DNA of 64,000 nucleotides, from contig NZ_RYYV01000015.1 in the NCBI RefSeq assembly GCF_003977665.1, positions 53,857-117,856 on the forward strand, read 5' to 3'. Shown here in pieces: positions 1-9,700 of the stretch. The position numbers and the translations under genes are program-made. Origin of the DNA: Dyella choica (GTDB taxonomy: Bacteria; Pseudomonadota; Gammaproteobacteria; Xanthomonadales; Rhodanobacteraceae). Position 1 is the first letter of the stretch, and every line of letters begins with the position of its first letter. The notes below the pieces were generated by a model. The model made no database searches. It was not told the DNA's origin and was given only the letters and a program-made list of their open reading frames with translations.

Positions 1-357
1 ATTCATCTCGGCAAACCGCTGCGCGCCTTCCAGCTTCCAGAACGCGTGAGCGAGGTACGTTGCCATGGCGGTGAATACGGCCAACGCGCCTGCTCCAAGC
101 CACGCCAGGCGATTAGTGATGATCGCCAGCGAGCCGCCCAGCTGCACCAGCAGCAGCAGGCCATACATTGCCCATGAGGGCGGCAGCCCGGTGGCCTGGA
201 ACTCGGCCAACGCCGCCATGGGATGGAACAACTTTTCGATACCGCTCCACCAATAGGGCAGCGTCAGTCCGATTCTGGCCAGGACGTTCGTTCCCTTCCA
301 GTCCAGCATGGCGCGGATCAGTTCGGGCGTACCGCCAGTGAGGCTCGATGTCGTCAT
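1..357 (-). CDS. DoxX family membrane protein (C-terminus outside window)
   Basis: The reading frame starts with ATG at 357 and runs off the left edge after about 119 codons. The visible part is a hydrophobic integral inner-membrane protein of the DoxX type. It opens with a short polar N-terminus, then a first membrane helix carrying the motif 'LTLPYWWSGIEKLFHPM', followed by a helix rich in Leu/Val around residues 60-75 and a third around 85-100. DoxX proteins are about 120-150 residues long, so only the last few residues should be missing. The start lies one base after the stop of the upstream amidohydrolase gene, so the two are translated from one message. A second DoxX gene lies at 11.1-11.5 kb. 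The physiological role of such small DoxX proteins is not settled. Confidence 0.8.
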   Translation of the reverse strand, partial: MTTSSLTGGTPELIRAMLDWKGTNVLARIGLTLPYWWSGIEKLFHPMAALAEFQATGLPPSWAMYGLLLLVQLGGSLAIITNRLAWLGAGALAVFTAMATYLAHAFWKLEGAQRFAEMN

Positions 358-358
358 G

Positions 359-2242
359 TCATACCGCCCAGCAGGCACAGCCCAAGGCGCCCCAGAAGGA
401 TTTTAAATCCGCTTCGGCGATCGGCAGGTTCGTCGACCACGCGCGTGGATGATTGTGGCCATGGATCGCGCAGCCGCCGCAGTCGCAGGCATGGACCTGA
501 TTCATCGCAGCGGGCGCCTGGCCATTGCCCCATGCCGCATAGCCACCGTAGCGTCGCACTGGCGACCATTCCGGCATGGCCGGAGGCAGCGGCCGATCGT
601 CGAACTGCTGGAACCCGTTCGCACCATAGACCACTTTTCCGCCCACGATGGTCAGATCGGAAGTGATATCGGCAATGTCCGCCTCGGCACAGGAGAAGAA
701 ATCCCGCGTCGGTACGATCAGGTCGGCCAACTGCCCCACCTTGATCTGGCCCTTCGATCCTTCCTCGTTGGAGAACCAGGTAACGTACTGCGTCCACATG
801 CGCAACGCCGTTTCGCGATCGACACAGTTGTGCTGCGGGTAGATCCGCATGCCGCCCACCGTCCGGCCCGTCACCAGCCACGAGAGTGATACCCAGGGGT
901 TGTAGGAGGCGACGCGCGTCGCGTCTGTACCGGCGGAAATGCGAACGCCTTTTTCCAGCATGCGTGCAACCGGCGGCGTGGCGGCCGCAGCGGCCGCACC
1001 GTAGCGCTCCACAAAGTATTCGCCCTGATACGCCATCCGGTGCTGTACGGCGACGCCGCCTCCGAGCGCGGCAATCCGGTCCATCGACCGCTCGGTGATG
1101 GTTTCGGCGTGATCGAAGAACCAATGCAGGCCCTTGAGCGGGATATCACGGTTGACCCTTTCGAACACATTGAGCGCACGTGTAATCGTTTCGTCGTACG
1201 TCGCATGCATGCGCCACGGCCAACGATTCTCCGCCAGCACGCGCACCACATCTTCGAGCTCGCCTTCCATCGACGAGGGCATGTCCGGGCGGGGCTGCCG
1301 GAAGTCTTCGAAGTCCGCCGCCGAGAACACCAGCATTTCGCCGGCGCCGTTGTGCCGGAAATAATCATCGCCCTGCTTGTATTTGGAGGTCTTCGTCCAG
1401 TTGAGGAAGTCCTCTTTCTCGGCCTTGGGCTTTTGCGTGAACAGGTTGTAGGCGAGCCGGATGGTCAGATGTCCGTCCTGGGAAAGCTGGCGAATGACTT
1501 CGTAGTCTTCGGGATAGTTCTGAAACCCTCCGCCTGCATCGATCGCGCCGGTTACGCCCAGGCGGTTCAGGTCGCGCATGAAATGCCGCGTCGAATTGAG
1601 CTGGTATTCGAACGGCAGCTTGGGCCCTTTCGCCAACGTGGCGTACAAGATGCCCGCGTTTGGCTTTGCCAGCAGCAAGCCGGTCGGGTTGCCGTCGCCG
1701 TCACGTACGATCTGCCCACCGGGAGGTTCCGGCGTGTCCTTGGCATAGCCCACGGCGCGCAAGGCGGCGGCGTTGAGCAAGGCACGATCATAGAGGTGCA
1801 ACAGGAACACCGGCGTATCGGGAGCCACGGCATTGAGCTCATCGATAGTTGGCAGCCGCTTCTCCGCGAACTGGTGTTCGGTGAACCCGCCCACGACACG
1901 CACCCATTGCGGTGGTGGCGTGATGGCAACCTGCTGGCGCAACATGGCCATGGCATCGGCCAGCGAGCGCACGCCATCCCAGCGCAGCTCCATGTTGAAA
2001 TTGAGGCCGCCGCGAATGATGTGCAGGTGGTTGTCGATCAGACCCGGCAATACCGAGCGGCCCTTGAGGTCGATGACGCGCGTACCTGATCCAGCCAGCG
2101 CCATGACATCGTGGTCGCTTCCGACCGCCGTGAACCGCCCGCCGGCCATGGCCACTGCGGTTGCGGCCGGCTTGCCGGTGTCGAGCGTCGTAATTCGTCC
2201 GCCATGCAGGACAAGTTCGGGGATGGCAGTGGACGGGCTCAT
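359..2242 (-). CDS. YtcJ-type metal-dependent amidohydrolase
   Basis: A 627-residue amidohydrolase-superfamily (family 3, YtcJ-like) enzyme predicted to hydrolyse amide or related C-N bonds with a metal centre; the substrate cannot be read from sequence. The N-terminal beta-sandwich segment (residues 1-65) leads into the metal-binding H-x-H of the TIM barrel at H72/H74 ('LIDNHLH'). Later metal and catalytic candidates are the His residues around 'HWFFDHAET' and the Asp in 'ISAGTDA'. The C-terminal 60 residues are unusual for YtcJ: they are rich in Cys and His ('CDCGGCAIHGHNH') and could form an extra metal site. The ATG overlaps the XapX stop (ATGA), so it sits inside an operon of isochorismatase, XapX, amidohydrolase and DoxX. 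No signal peptide is visible, so it is probably cytosolic. Confidence 0.88.
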   Translation of the reverse strand: MSPSTAIPELVLHGGRITTLDTGKPAATAVAMAGGRFTAVGSDHDVMALAGSGTRVIDLKGRSVLPGLIDNHLHIIRGGLNFNMELRWDGVRSLADAMAMLRQQVAITPPPQWVRVVGGFTEHQFAEKRLPTIDELNAVAPDTPVFLLHLYDRALLNAAALRAVGYAKDTPEPPGGQIVRDGDGNPTGLLLAKPNAGILYATLAKGPKLPFEYQLNSTRHFMRDLNRLGVTGAIDAGGGFQNYPEDYEVIRQLSQDGHLTIRLAYNLFTQKPKAEKEDFLNWTKTSKYKQGDDYFRHNGAGEMLVFSAADFEDFRQPRPDMPSSMEGELEDVVRVLAENRWPWRMHATYDETITRALNVFERVNRDIPLKGLHWFFDHAETITERSMDRIAALGGGVAVQHRMAYQGEYFVERYGAAAAAATPPVARMLEKGVRISAGTDATRVASYNPWVSLSWLVTGRTVGGMRIYPQHNCVDRETALRMWTQYVTWFSNEEGSKGQIKVGQLADLIVPTRDFFSCAEADIADITSDLTIVGGKVVYGANGFQQFDDRPLPPAMPEWSPVRRYGGYAAWGNGQAPAAMNQVHACDCGGCAIHGHNHPRAWSTNLPIAEADLKSFWGALGCACWAV

Positions 2243-2526
2243 GACGCGTCCCTCCGCTGCGGTGGTGCGTCAGCGGCTTTTTTCGGGAGCTGCCCGCAAG
2301 GCAATTGGCCGAACACGTGCGGCTTGACCTGTTGCCCTACCCATGCGGTGGTGCTGGCCTGCCGGCTGACCACCTGCTTGAACCACGGTGGAATCTGCTC
2401 GCCGATGAGGATCCCCAGCAATCCGACCAGCGCGATCACCGGCGGTGCCGGCGAGCGCACGTTGATCAGTCCGTAAACGATGCCTACCAAAAGGCCGGCA
2501 GCAAGCGATAGCAGATACGGCTTCAT
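2239..2526 (-). CDS. XapX domain small membrane protein
   Basis: A protein of 95 residues starting at 2526. The first 45 residues match the XapX pattern: 'MKPYLLSLAAGLLVGIVYG', then a short loop containing Arg-Ser-Pro-Ala-Pro-Pro, then a second hydrophobic helix 'ALVGLLGILIGEQI'. This gives two transmembrane helices with a proline-rich turn. The C-terminal half is polar and basic and ends four bases into the next gene, giving translational coupling. An earlier in-frame ATG at 2553 exists but would add a short basic tail before the hydrophobic segment, so 2526 is preferred. XapX has no established biochemical function; it often accompanies hydrolase operons like this one. Confidence 0.8.
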   Translation of the reverse strand: MKPYLLSLAAGLLVGIVYGLINVRSPAPPVIALVGLLGILIGEQIPPWFKQVVSRQASTTAWVGQQVKPHVFGQLPCGQLPKKAADAPPQRRDAS

Positions 2527-2587
2527 CGAACTTTTCCTACGTCTGGTTGACACGACCGACCGCGCTCAAGGCACTGCCCGCAAGGGA

Positions 2588-3241
2588 TCAGCCGCCTTCC
2601 GCATGAAACATCGTCTTGGCGTAGATCACGCCAAGGCCGTAGCTGCCACCGTAGATCTTGGCAATACCCGTCGTGCTCTCATAGGTTTCCGTACGCGCCC
2701 AGTCGCGCTGCAGTTCAAGCAGGTACTGCAATGACGTCATGGGCCGGGCTCCCGCTTGTATCATGCGATCCATGGCACGGTTGTGCGCCTCGAGGGAAAC
2801 GTCACCGCATGCATCGGCCACGACGTATACCTCAAAGCCCTGCTCCAGGGCCGAGAGTGTGGGACCGACGATGCAAACGGACGTCCACAGGCCACCGAAG
2901 ACCAGCCGCGTCTTGCCGATCGCGTTGACCTGCTTGATCACCGCCGCATCTTCCCAGGTATTCATGGAGGTGCGATCGATCAGCGCCTGGCCGGGAAACG
3001 GCTCGGTCACCTCGGCGAACATCGGACCGGAGAAACTTTTCTCGGCAACGGTGGTGAGTATCGTCGGCACTTTGAAGCTGGCTGCGGCCCTGGCGATCAG
3101 GCCGGCGTTGTTGCGCAAATTGATCGCGTCGATCGAGTGCGTCGCGAACGACATCTGCGACTGGTAGTCGATCAGGATCAAAGCGTGATCTTGCGGGGTC
3201 AGCAACTGGGAGCCTGGCACGGGTTTCGCGGTGATGGTCAT
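2588..3241 (-). CDS. Isochorismatase-family cysteine hydrolase (YcaC-like)
   Basis: A cytosolic hydrolase of 217 residues in the isochorismatase-like superfamily. The catalytic Asp is D25 in 'LILIDYQ' and the nucleophilic Cys is C123 in 'GGLWTSVCIV', in the usual order. The segment 'QAGARPMTSLQYLLELQRDW' near the end matches the YcaC subgroup, whose members form octamers and have unknown substrates. The start ATG at 3241 has a GAGG ribosome site eleven bases upstream. It is the first gene of the minus-strand operon with XapX, amidohydrolase and DoxX, suggesting the operon breaks down an amide-containing compound. The substrate remains unknown; nicotinamide, isochorismate and N-carbamoyl compounds are all known for the superfamily. 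Confidence 0.88.
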   Translation of the reverse strand: MTITAKPVPGSQLLTPQDHALILIDYQSQMSFATHSIDAINLRNNAGLIARAAASFKVPTILTTVAEKSFSGPMFAEVTEPFPGQALIDRTSMNTWEDAAVIKQVNAIGKTRLVFGGLWTSVCIVGPTLSALEQGFEVYVVADACGDVSLEAHNRAMDRMIQAGARPMTSLQYLLELQRDWARTETYESTTGIAKIYGGSYGLGVIYAKTMFHAEGG

Positions 3242-3544
3242 GACGATGCCTCGATGTAGTGTGGGCGAACACGCCGATCAGGTAACAAGACTGCACGCTG
3301 CGGCGAACGATCATGGCGGCACGCGATATGCTTGCCGCTTCGGCAGTGCTCCGCGCGTCTTTCATACGCGCCCATAGTTCAGCTCGTTGACGATGCCTCA
3401 ACAACCCTAAGGAAAGGGAGCTTGAACTCACCCTGATGGGTGATGATCAGGATTGTCCATTGTGCGTGGGACCCGCTTGTGATTGACTGGTGCGGCTCGG
3501 ACGCAGGACCGATGGCGGCATAGCCATTTTTTGGAGGCTTGCCC
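3242..3544. other. Intergenic region between divergent hydrolase operon and response regulator
   Basis: About 300 bases separate the divergently transcribed isochorismatase operon and the NarL regulator, so promoters for both must lie here. I see no good sigma-70 pair and no clear palindrome. A ribosome site TTGGAGG sits at 3531-3537, ahead of the regulator's ATG at 3545. No open frame here looks coding. Confidence 0.5.
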
Positions 3545-4177
3545 ATGAACGCTGAAGTTTCCCGTATTCGCATCATGATGGTCGACGACCATCCCTTGTT
3601 CAGAGAGGGTGTGGCCGCCGTGCTGGCTACGCAACCGGACATGGAACTGGTGGCGGAAGCCCAGGACGGCGAGGATGCGATTGCGCGGTTCCGCCAATGC
3701 CAGCCCGAGATCACGCTGATGGATCTGCAAATGCCAGGCATGAGCGGACTGGATGCCCTTCGACACATCCTGCATGAATGTCCGAAGGCACGCATCATCG
3801 TGTTGACGACGTATCAGGGCGACATGCAAGCGACGCGCGCGCTGCGCGCCGGTGCCGCCGGTTACCTCGTCAAGAGTACATTGCGCAAGGAGCTGCTGTT
3901 CACCATCCGGCAAGTGCACAAAGGCCATCGGCATGTCCCGCTGGAGGTGGCGCGCATCATGGCCGAATACTCGGCGGATGACATTCTCAGCGTGCGCGAA
4001 CTGCAAGTCCTGGGTCATGTCGCGGGAGGCTATTCGAACAAACGAATCGCCACACACCTGGGCATTTCGGTCGAAACCGTCAAGACTCACATGAAAAGCA
4101 TCCTGGCGAAGGTCAAGGCGAAGGACCGAACCGAGGCAGTGGTCATCGCCATGCGCCGTGGCTATATCGACGCGTGA
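3545..4177 (+). CDS. NarL/FixJ-family response regulator
   Basis: A 210-residue two-component response regulator. The receiver domain (residues 7-122) has the acidic pair D14/D15 in 'MMVDDHPL', the phospho-acceptor D60 in 'LMDLQMPG' and the conserved K110 in 'GYLVKS'. The C-terminal LuxR-type helix-turn-helix spans about residues 145-205 ('LSVRELQVLGHVAGGYSNK', then 'ISVETVKTHMKSILAK'). The ATG at 3545 follows a TTGGAGG site; a TTG two codons earlier is less likely. It is convergent with the histidine kinase at 4191-5015, which ends 13 bases away and is the natural partner. A related regulator lies at 23.5 kb. Its targets cannot be read from the sequence; the MFS gene and large sensor nearby are candidates. 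Confidence 0.92.
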   Translation: MNAEVSRIRIMMVDDHPLFREGVAAVLATQPDMELVAEAQDGEDAIARFRQCQPEITLMDLQMPGMSGLDALRHILHECPKARIIVLTTYQGDMQATRALRAGAAGYLVKSTLRKELLFTIRQVHKGHRHVPLEVARIMAEYSADDILSVRELQVLGHVAGGYSNKRIATHLGISVETVKTHMKSILAKVKAKDRTEAVVIAMRRGYIDA

Positions 4178-4190
4178 GTGAAGCGCTGCT

Positions 4191-5015
4191 TTATCTTGTT
4201 TTCGTGGTGCCAGGTGATAGCTGCGTCAGCGTGGCCCAACGAGCGGGTCGCCTAGTGATATAGGCGACATGGGACGGAACCTGCAGTTCGACCGCCGTAC
4301 CCTGTCCCTGCAGCGAGGAAATCGAGCAGCTGCCACCGATGCATTGCGCGCGCTCGCGCATCCCCCTGAGTCCCCAATGGCCTGGTTTATAGCCTGTCTC
4401 CAGGATGTCAGGATCGATGCCGATCCCGTTGTCCTGCACCCGCAGCAGAAATTGCTTGGACTCGAACGCCATGTCCATGGCTATCGTCGTGGCCCGCGCA
4501 TGCCGGAAGGCATTGAGCATGGCTTCGCGGCCGATCAGATAGATCTCTTCGAGAATGACCGGATCAACCTCGCGCCGGGTTCCGTGCAGGAACAATTGAA
4601 ACTTCGCGGGGTTTTCCGCCTGAAGCTCCATGCCCAGCGATTCAAAGGTCATCGCCAGATCCTTGGCGGCGCCTTCGCTCAAGCGCAAATCGTGAACCCG
4701 GTCGCGTCCGTCCACCAACACTTCCTCCGCACGCGTAAGCGCCTGATCGATCCTGGCTCGAATGGGGTCGCCCTCCGGAATCTGTTCGGCAATGGCCTGA
4801 AAGCGCAGAATCAAACCCTGGATGCCCTGCAGCAAGGTGTCGTGAAGCTCGCGCGCGATGCGTTCGCGCTCCGCATGCCGTACCTCCAGGCGATCACGCA
4901 GCCTGGCCGCCATCTGCCGGTACCGAAATACGGCGAGGCCGATTACGACGGCCATCGCCAGCGCGATGTAGCCCATCGAATACCAAGTAGTGAGATGCTG
5001 TGTCATCGCCGTCAT
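4191..5015 (-). CDS. Sensor histidine kinase, HisKA_3 type
   Basis: A 274-residue membrane-anchored histidine kinase of the NarX/DegS class. One transmembrane helix (about residues 15-30) is followed by a short coiled linker and the dimerization/phosphoacceptor motif 'ERIARELHDTLLQGIQGL', in which H58 is the phosphorylated residue. The ATPase domain has an N-box-like 'GREAMLNAFRHA' and the G1 box 'DNGIGIDPD'. There is no periplasmic sensor domain, so it probably senses a membrane state or a partner. The start at 5015 is preceded by AGGGGG; an upstream ATG at 5045 has no comparable site. Its 3' end faces the NarL regulator at 3545-4177, the likely phosphotransfer partner. Confidence 0.9.
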   Translation of the reverse strand: MTAMTQHLTTWYSMGYIALAMAVVIGLAVFRYRQMAARLRDRLEVRHAERERIARELHDTLLQGIQGLILRFQAIAEQIPEGDPIRARIDQALTRAEEVLVDGRDRVHDLRLSEGAAKDLAMTFESLGMELQAENPAKFQLFLHGTRREVDPVILEEIYLIGREAMLNAFRHARATTIAMDMAFESKQFLLRVQDNGIGIDPDILETGYKPGHWGLRGMRERAQCIGGSCSISSLQGQGTAVELQVPSHVAYITRRPARWATLTQLSPGTTKTR

Positions 5016-5177
5016 GCGCTTGCCCCCTGTGAAGGGTTTGTCCATATTCTAGCTTTCTTGCCATGGCAAGCTCCCCCACCCGAGGGATACCGAACAAATG
5101 GTGTACCCATGGCCGATGCATGTACGTTTTGGGGAAAAGCAGCGGTGCATCGGATCAGCGCCATGTCTCCGCAGCGC

Positions 5178-5244
5178 GTAGGCTGGGATGGCAATCCCAG
5201 CACCAGGATGGCGAGAGGAAGCTGGGATTATCATCCCAGCCTAC
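5178..5244. repeat. REPIN-like double palindrome, GTAGGCTGGG family, copy 1
   Basis: Two hairpins in inverted orientation. The first begins GTAGGCTGGGAT and closes with ATCCCAGC. After a spacer of about 23 bases the second begins GCTGGGAT and closes with ATCCCAGCCTAC. The outer GTAGG and CCTAC ends mirror each other. It sits just past the 3' end of the MFS gene (5248). The same architecture recurs at 9862, 14491, 29110 and 40803. Confidence 0.85.
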
Positions 5245-5247
5245 ACA

Positions 5248-6504
5248 TCAGCCTCCCTGCTCTGGCCGCTTCCCCGTCTCGCGCAACGTAAACGACACCA
5301 GCAACGCCAACGCGATGACGGCGACCCAGAACAGGCCCGACTCAAAGAAGTGAAACTCCGGATTGATCGCCGGCGCGCCCATCGTCTTGCCGATATGTTT
5401 GGAAAAGACCGGCCCCAGCAGCGCCGTGACACTGAAGGTGATGAAGTTGATGGCGCCGGTTGCGCTGCCCTTGACGTGGTCCGGATTGACCTCCTTGATG
5501 ATCGTGTACGGAATCATCGCCGCACCGGAGGAAATGCCGAAGACGAGCAGCGTGATCCAGCTGGGCAGCGCCCCCGGAAGAAACGTCAGTTGCAAGGCGC
5601 AGGCAAGCATGGCGCTTACGCCGATGAGCAGTGCGAGTTTTCTACGATGCAGGGCATCGGCCAGCCAACCGAAGAGCGGGCAGCCGAACACCCAGCCGAA
5701 GGGCACCATCGAGATGGCGAAGACGGCGTCGTGGTAGCTGAACAGTCGGTCTTCCTGGAACAGCCGGACGCCCCATACCATGTCGCCGATGGTCGTCGGA
5801 GCGAATAACAGGCCTGCAACGATGCCGCAGATGTAGGACTGCGGATTGCTGAGTACGACCTTGTAGGGGCCAAGGAGACTGCGCTTTTCGCCGGCCTTCG
5901 CCGCATGATCTTCGCGCGGCGTCATGAGCAGCAATCCCACCGCAACCAGCAACACCACAACGCCCATCCCCATCCAGAATTGAGCCGTACTGACCAGGCC
6001 ATGGATAAGCGGCCCGACCGCTATTTGCCCCATTGTGCCGCCCAGCATGCCGAAGCATTGGGTAAATCCGATCGCCGTCGCCAGGCGCTTGGCGGAGAAG
6101 CCACGCGAAGCCAGATACACCGCTCCGGTAAAGGCGAAGGCCGAACCGGCGCCCTGCAGGAGGCGCCCGATGCTGCCCATGGAAGCGTCGGGAATGGCGA
6201 AAAGCACGCAGCCCATGGCAAGCAACGCCATGCCGGCAGGCGCGACGTAACGGGCGCCGAAGCGATCGAGCAGCACGCCCGCAACCAGGCTGGTGGTGGA
6301 ATAGGTGTAGTAGTAATAGCCCAGGATGGTGCTGACGCCGAGGGTGGTGACAGCAAACGCCTTGGACAACTCGGGAAGCATGACCGCCGGTGCCGAGCGC
6401 GATGCGTACTCCAAAAAGTAGAAAACCGCGGCAAATCCCCAGGCTATGGCGTAAGCGATTGCCAGCCTTTTGCCGGCTTGAATGGCTACGCTCTTCACGT
6501 TCAT
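5248..6504 (-). CDS. MFS transporter, ACS/OFA-like
   Basis: A 418-residue major facilitator superfamily carrier with about 12 hydrophobic helices. The 'LLDRFGARYVAPAGM' loop between helices 2 and 3 is the signature A equivalent (D-R-x-G-x-R/K), and a related 'GWLADALHRRKLALL' loop follows helix 8. Organic-anion carriers of this subgroup take up carboxylates; the substrate here is not determinable. The start at 6504 lies directly before the first hydrophobic helix; the open frame extends upstream to 6645 but that part reads as non-coding leader. It is divergent from the large sensor kinase gene starting near 6770, and the roughly 265-base gap holds both promoters. A REPIN-like element abuts its stop codon. 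Confidence 0.87.
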   Translation of the reverse strand: MNVKSVAIQAGKRLAIAYAIAWGFAAVFYFLEYASRSAPAVMLPELSKAFAVTTLGVSTILGYYYYTYSTTSLVAGVLLDRFGARYVAPAGMALLAMGCVLFAIPDASMGSIGRLLQGAGSAFAFTGAVYLASRGFSAKRLATAIGFTQCFGMLGGTMGQIAVGPLIHGLVSTAQFWMGMGVVVLLVAVGLLLMTPREDHAAKAGEKRSLLGPYKVVLSNPQSYICGIVAGLLFAPTTIGDMVWGVRLFQEDRLFSYHDAVFAISMVPFGWVFGCPLFGWLADALHRRKLALLIGVSAMLACALQLTFLPGALPSWITLLVFGISSGAAMIPYTIIKEVNPDHVKGSATGAINFITFSVTALLGPVFSKHIGKTMGAPAINPEFHFFESGLFWVAVIALALLVSFTLRETGKRPEQGG

Positions 6505-6769
6505 GGCAGCACCTTGACGCTCTTGCCAACGCGATGGGAACTGTAGCGAACGCCCCCTGCCCCTTCGTCCCCCAAACGGGTAGTTATGCGTCTGAAGCCA
6601 TGACGGTTTCATCCAAATTGCGCCATGCTTGTCCAAGCCGCTCATGCCTGAGCGGCAACGAGGACAGTGTTCCGGCTACTTTTCGGCTTTTATGCGAGTA
6701 AAGCGAAGCTTGCGAGCGCCAATGGGGGTGATGCTTAATATGGGCTCGCGCGTTGCTCGGTCTTGCTTC

Positions 6770-9700
6770 ATGGGCATGCATGCCGCCGGCATTGCAGCCC
6801 TCGTATCAGCCAGACGACGGGTCCGCCAGCAGCTGCGTTGGTCGCTGGTCTGCCTGCTCATGGCCGGCCTTTGCTTTGCGCCAGTGGCCATGCCGGCTGA
6901 GCCGCCGCATACGGTCGCCCCCCTGTCCTCGCAGACGCCTTTTCGCTTGCAACTGGATCAGCTGCAGCACCGCGCCTATCTCTCGCGGGATGGCGCTCCG
7001 TCCAGCAGCACGGCCATCGCCCAGACGCCGGACGGCTTTTTGTGGTTTGCCACGCCAAACGGCTTGTACCGCTTCGATGGGGTGCGCTTTGACAAAAGCG
7101 TGACCAGCCTGCTGCCCAGCACGAACATTTTTTCCCTTTACGCGGAGCCCAATGGCGATCTGTGGATCGGCTATACCTTCGGTGGCGCCAGTGTGCTGCA
7201 TGAGGGGACGCCATCGAACATTCCCGTTTCGGACCTCCCCGGCGGCAGCGTCATAGGCTTCGTGCGAACCGCGGACAAAACGCTCTGGCTTGCCACTACC
7301 CACGGCGTTGCCATGCAACGGGGCGACCGTTGGGAAACGCTTGGCCCTTCCCAGGGCTATCCCGGCCATCATCCGCAATGGTTCGGCAGTATCCACGGCG
7401 ACATCTATCTGTTCGACAGCGATAGCGCTTACGTACTCGATCAGCACAACCATCAGTTCCACTCGACCGATTATGGGCGGGCCAAGCACGATCTGCTCGG
7501 GCTTCCACCTGACGCCACCTGGAGCAAGAGCCATAACCCCTATTGGGCGGGCCTGCGCGATCCGTCCGGTACGCTGTGGTTTACGCGCGAGGGCCAGGAG
7601 GGCATTACGCGCCTGCGCTGGGGCGGTGCAAGCGCCTCGCCCTCCTCCGAAGAGCATTTCGTTCAGCGCGACGGCCTGAGCGGCCAGTTCGTGCTGCTTT
7701 ATTTCATGGATCGCGAGTCGAATGTCTGGGCCGCGACGGAAACGGGAGTCGACCGCTTCACCGTCGGCAAATTCACGCCGGTGCGTTTTCCGAACAGCAT
7801 GACCAATCTCACCGTCGCTGCCGATGCCAAGGGTGGCGTATGGGTCGGAAGCCTTCGCGAATACGCTTTGTATCTCAAGGGCGACGAGGATCCTGTCCGC
7901 GTCGCCGACTTTGGGCTGGGCGCGGATTGTTCGACCGTGGACCGCCAAGGCACAGTCTGGATGCCGGGCAGGAACGATCTTGAAAGCTACGATGGCTCTC
8001 ATGTCACCCATGTTGCGCCCCCACCCGGCACGCTGGCTGACGAGCATGGCGAACAGGTCCTGCAGGCGTGCCAGGGAATCGCGCAAGACGGTGCCGGCGA
8101 CCTGTGGGTATCCATCGCCAAGGTGGGAGTGTTCCGCAGGTCACGGGGAACCTGGACCCTCAACGGCGGCCTCAAGGCCCTACCGGAAGGCCCGGCCATT
8201 CGCGTCCTTGGCGATGCATCCGGCCGCATCTGGCTGACATATCCGGGTAGCCGCATTGCGCTGGTCGAGCAGGACAGCGTCAAGCTCTACAGCATCACCG
8301 ACGGCTTGAACGTCGGCAACGTGCTTGCCCTCGATGTGCGCGGCACGCACGTCTGGGCCACCGGTGATATTGGCGTTGCCTATCTGTCCCCTTCAGGCAC
8401 GTTCATAAGCCTCGTAGGCAAAGGCGGCAACAGTTTTCGAGACATGTCGGGCGTGGTCGAGACTCGCACGGGGGAGCTTTGGCTCAACGGGCCTGATGGC
8501 GTTTACCGCGTGAGCGCCGGCGAGCTTGCAAAATGGTTCCGGCAATCGGGTTACACGCCCGCTTACGAGCTTTTCAGCCAAGCGGATGGCATCAGGGGCG
8601 TTCCCCTTCCCATCCGCCCCGGCCCGAGCATGGCCCAAAGCAGCGATGGCCGCATCTGGGTGGCGACCAAGCAGAATCTTTCCTGGGTCGACCCGGCGCA
8701 TATCCGGCGCAACACGATCGCGCCGGACGTTGCCATCAACAGCCTGACCGCGGCCAAATCCACTTGGCCCGCAGCCTCCGTGCCGCCGCTGCCGCCGACC
8801 ATGCACGGTGTCCACATTGCTTATACGGCGCCCGTCATGTCCATGCCGGAGCGGGCCCATTTCCGCTACCGGCTCAAGGAAGTGGATGGCGATTGGCAGG
8901 ATGACGGCGGCCGGCGCGAAGTCTTCTACGCCAACATGCAGCCTGGCAGCTATCACTTCGAAGTCGTCGCCCTCAACGAAGACGGCGTTCCGAGCCGGCA
9001 AGCGGCGAAATTGAATTTCACCATTACACCGGCTTTCTACCAAACCTCCTGGTTCAAGGGGCTGATGGCCTGTGTGGTGGCCCTTGCCCTTTCGCTGCTG
9101 TACATGCTGCGCCTGCGTTTCATCGAGCGGCGTTACCAGTTGCTGATGGAAGAGCGCCTTGCCGAGCGTGAACGCATAGCACGCGATCTGCACGACACGC
9201 TGCTACAAGGCATGCAAGGCATGCTGCTGCAAGTGGAGATGCTTTCCAACAGCCGCGAACTGTCGGATGCGCAACGACAGCGGGTGACCCGGATCGAAGA
9301 GAAAATGCGTGGCGTGCTGATCGAAGGGCGCGACGCGATCAGCTCGCTTCGGCAGGCGCAATCCGGTCACGCCAACCTCATGGCCAAGCTGGAGGCGATA
9401 GGCAACGATGCGACTATCCGTTCAAGCACGCACTACTCCGTACGCGTCGAGGGCGAGTCACTCCCGCTACGCCCCGAGGTTTGCGAAGAGACCATCGCCA
9501 TCGTCCGCGAAAGCGTGATCAATGCGTTCAAGCATGCCAAGGCCGAATGGGTACTCGTGTCCGTCTACTACACGCCCCGCGCCTTTATCGCTAACGTCAC
9601 GGACAACGGCATCGGCATCACCGAGCAAAAGATCCAGCAGCAACAGTCGGATGGGCATTGGGGGGTGGCAGGCATGCGCGAACGCGCGGCGAAACTCGGC

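Noticed and set aside
1040..2089. A 349-codon plus-strand frame opposite the amidohydrolase
   Set aside because: It lies fully antisense to a gene with clear catalytic motifs; the long frame is a by-product of high GC content.
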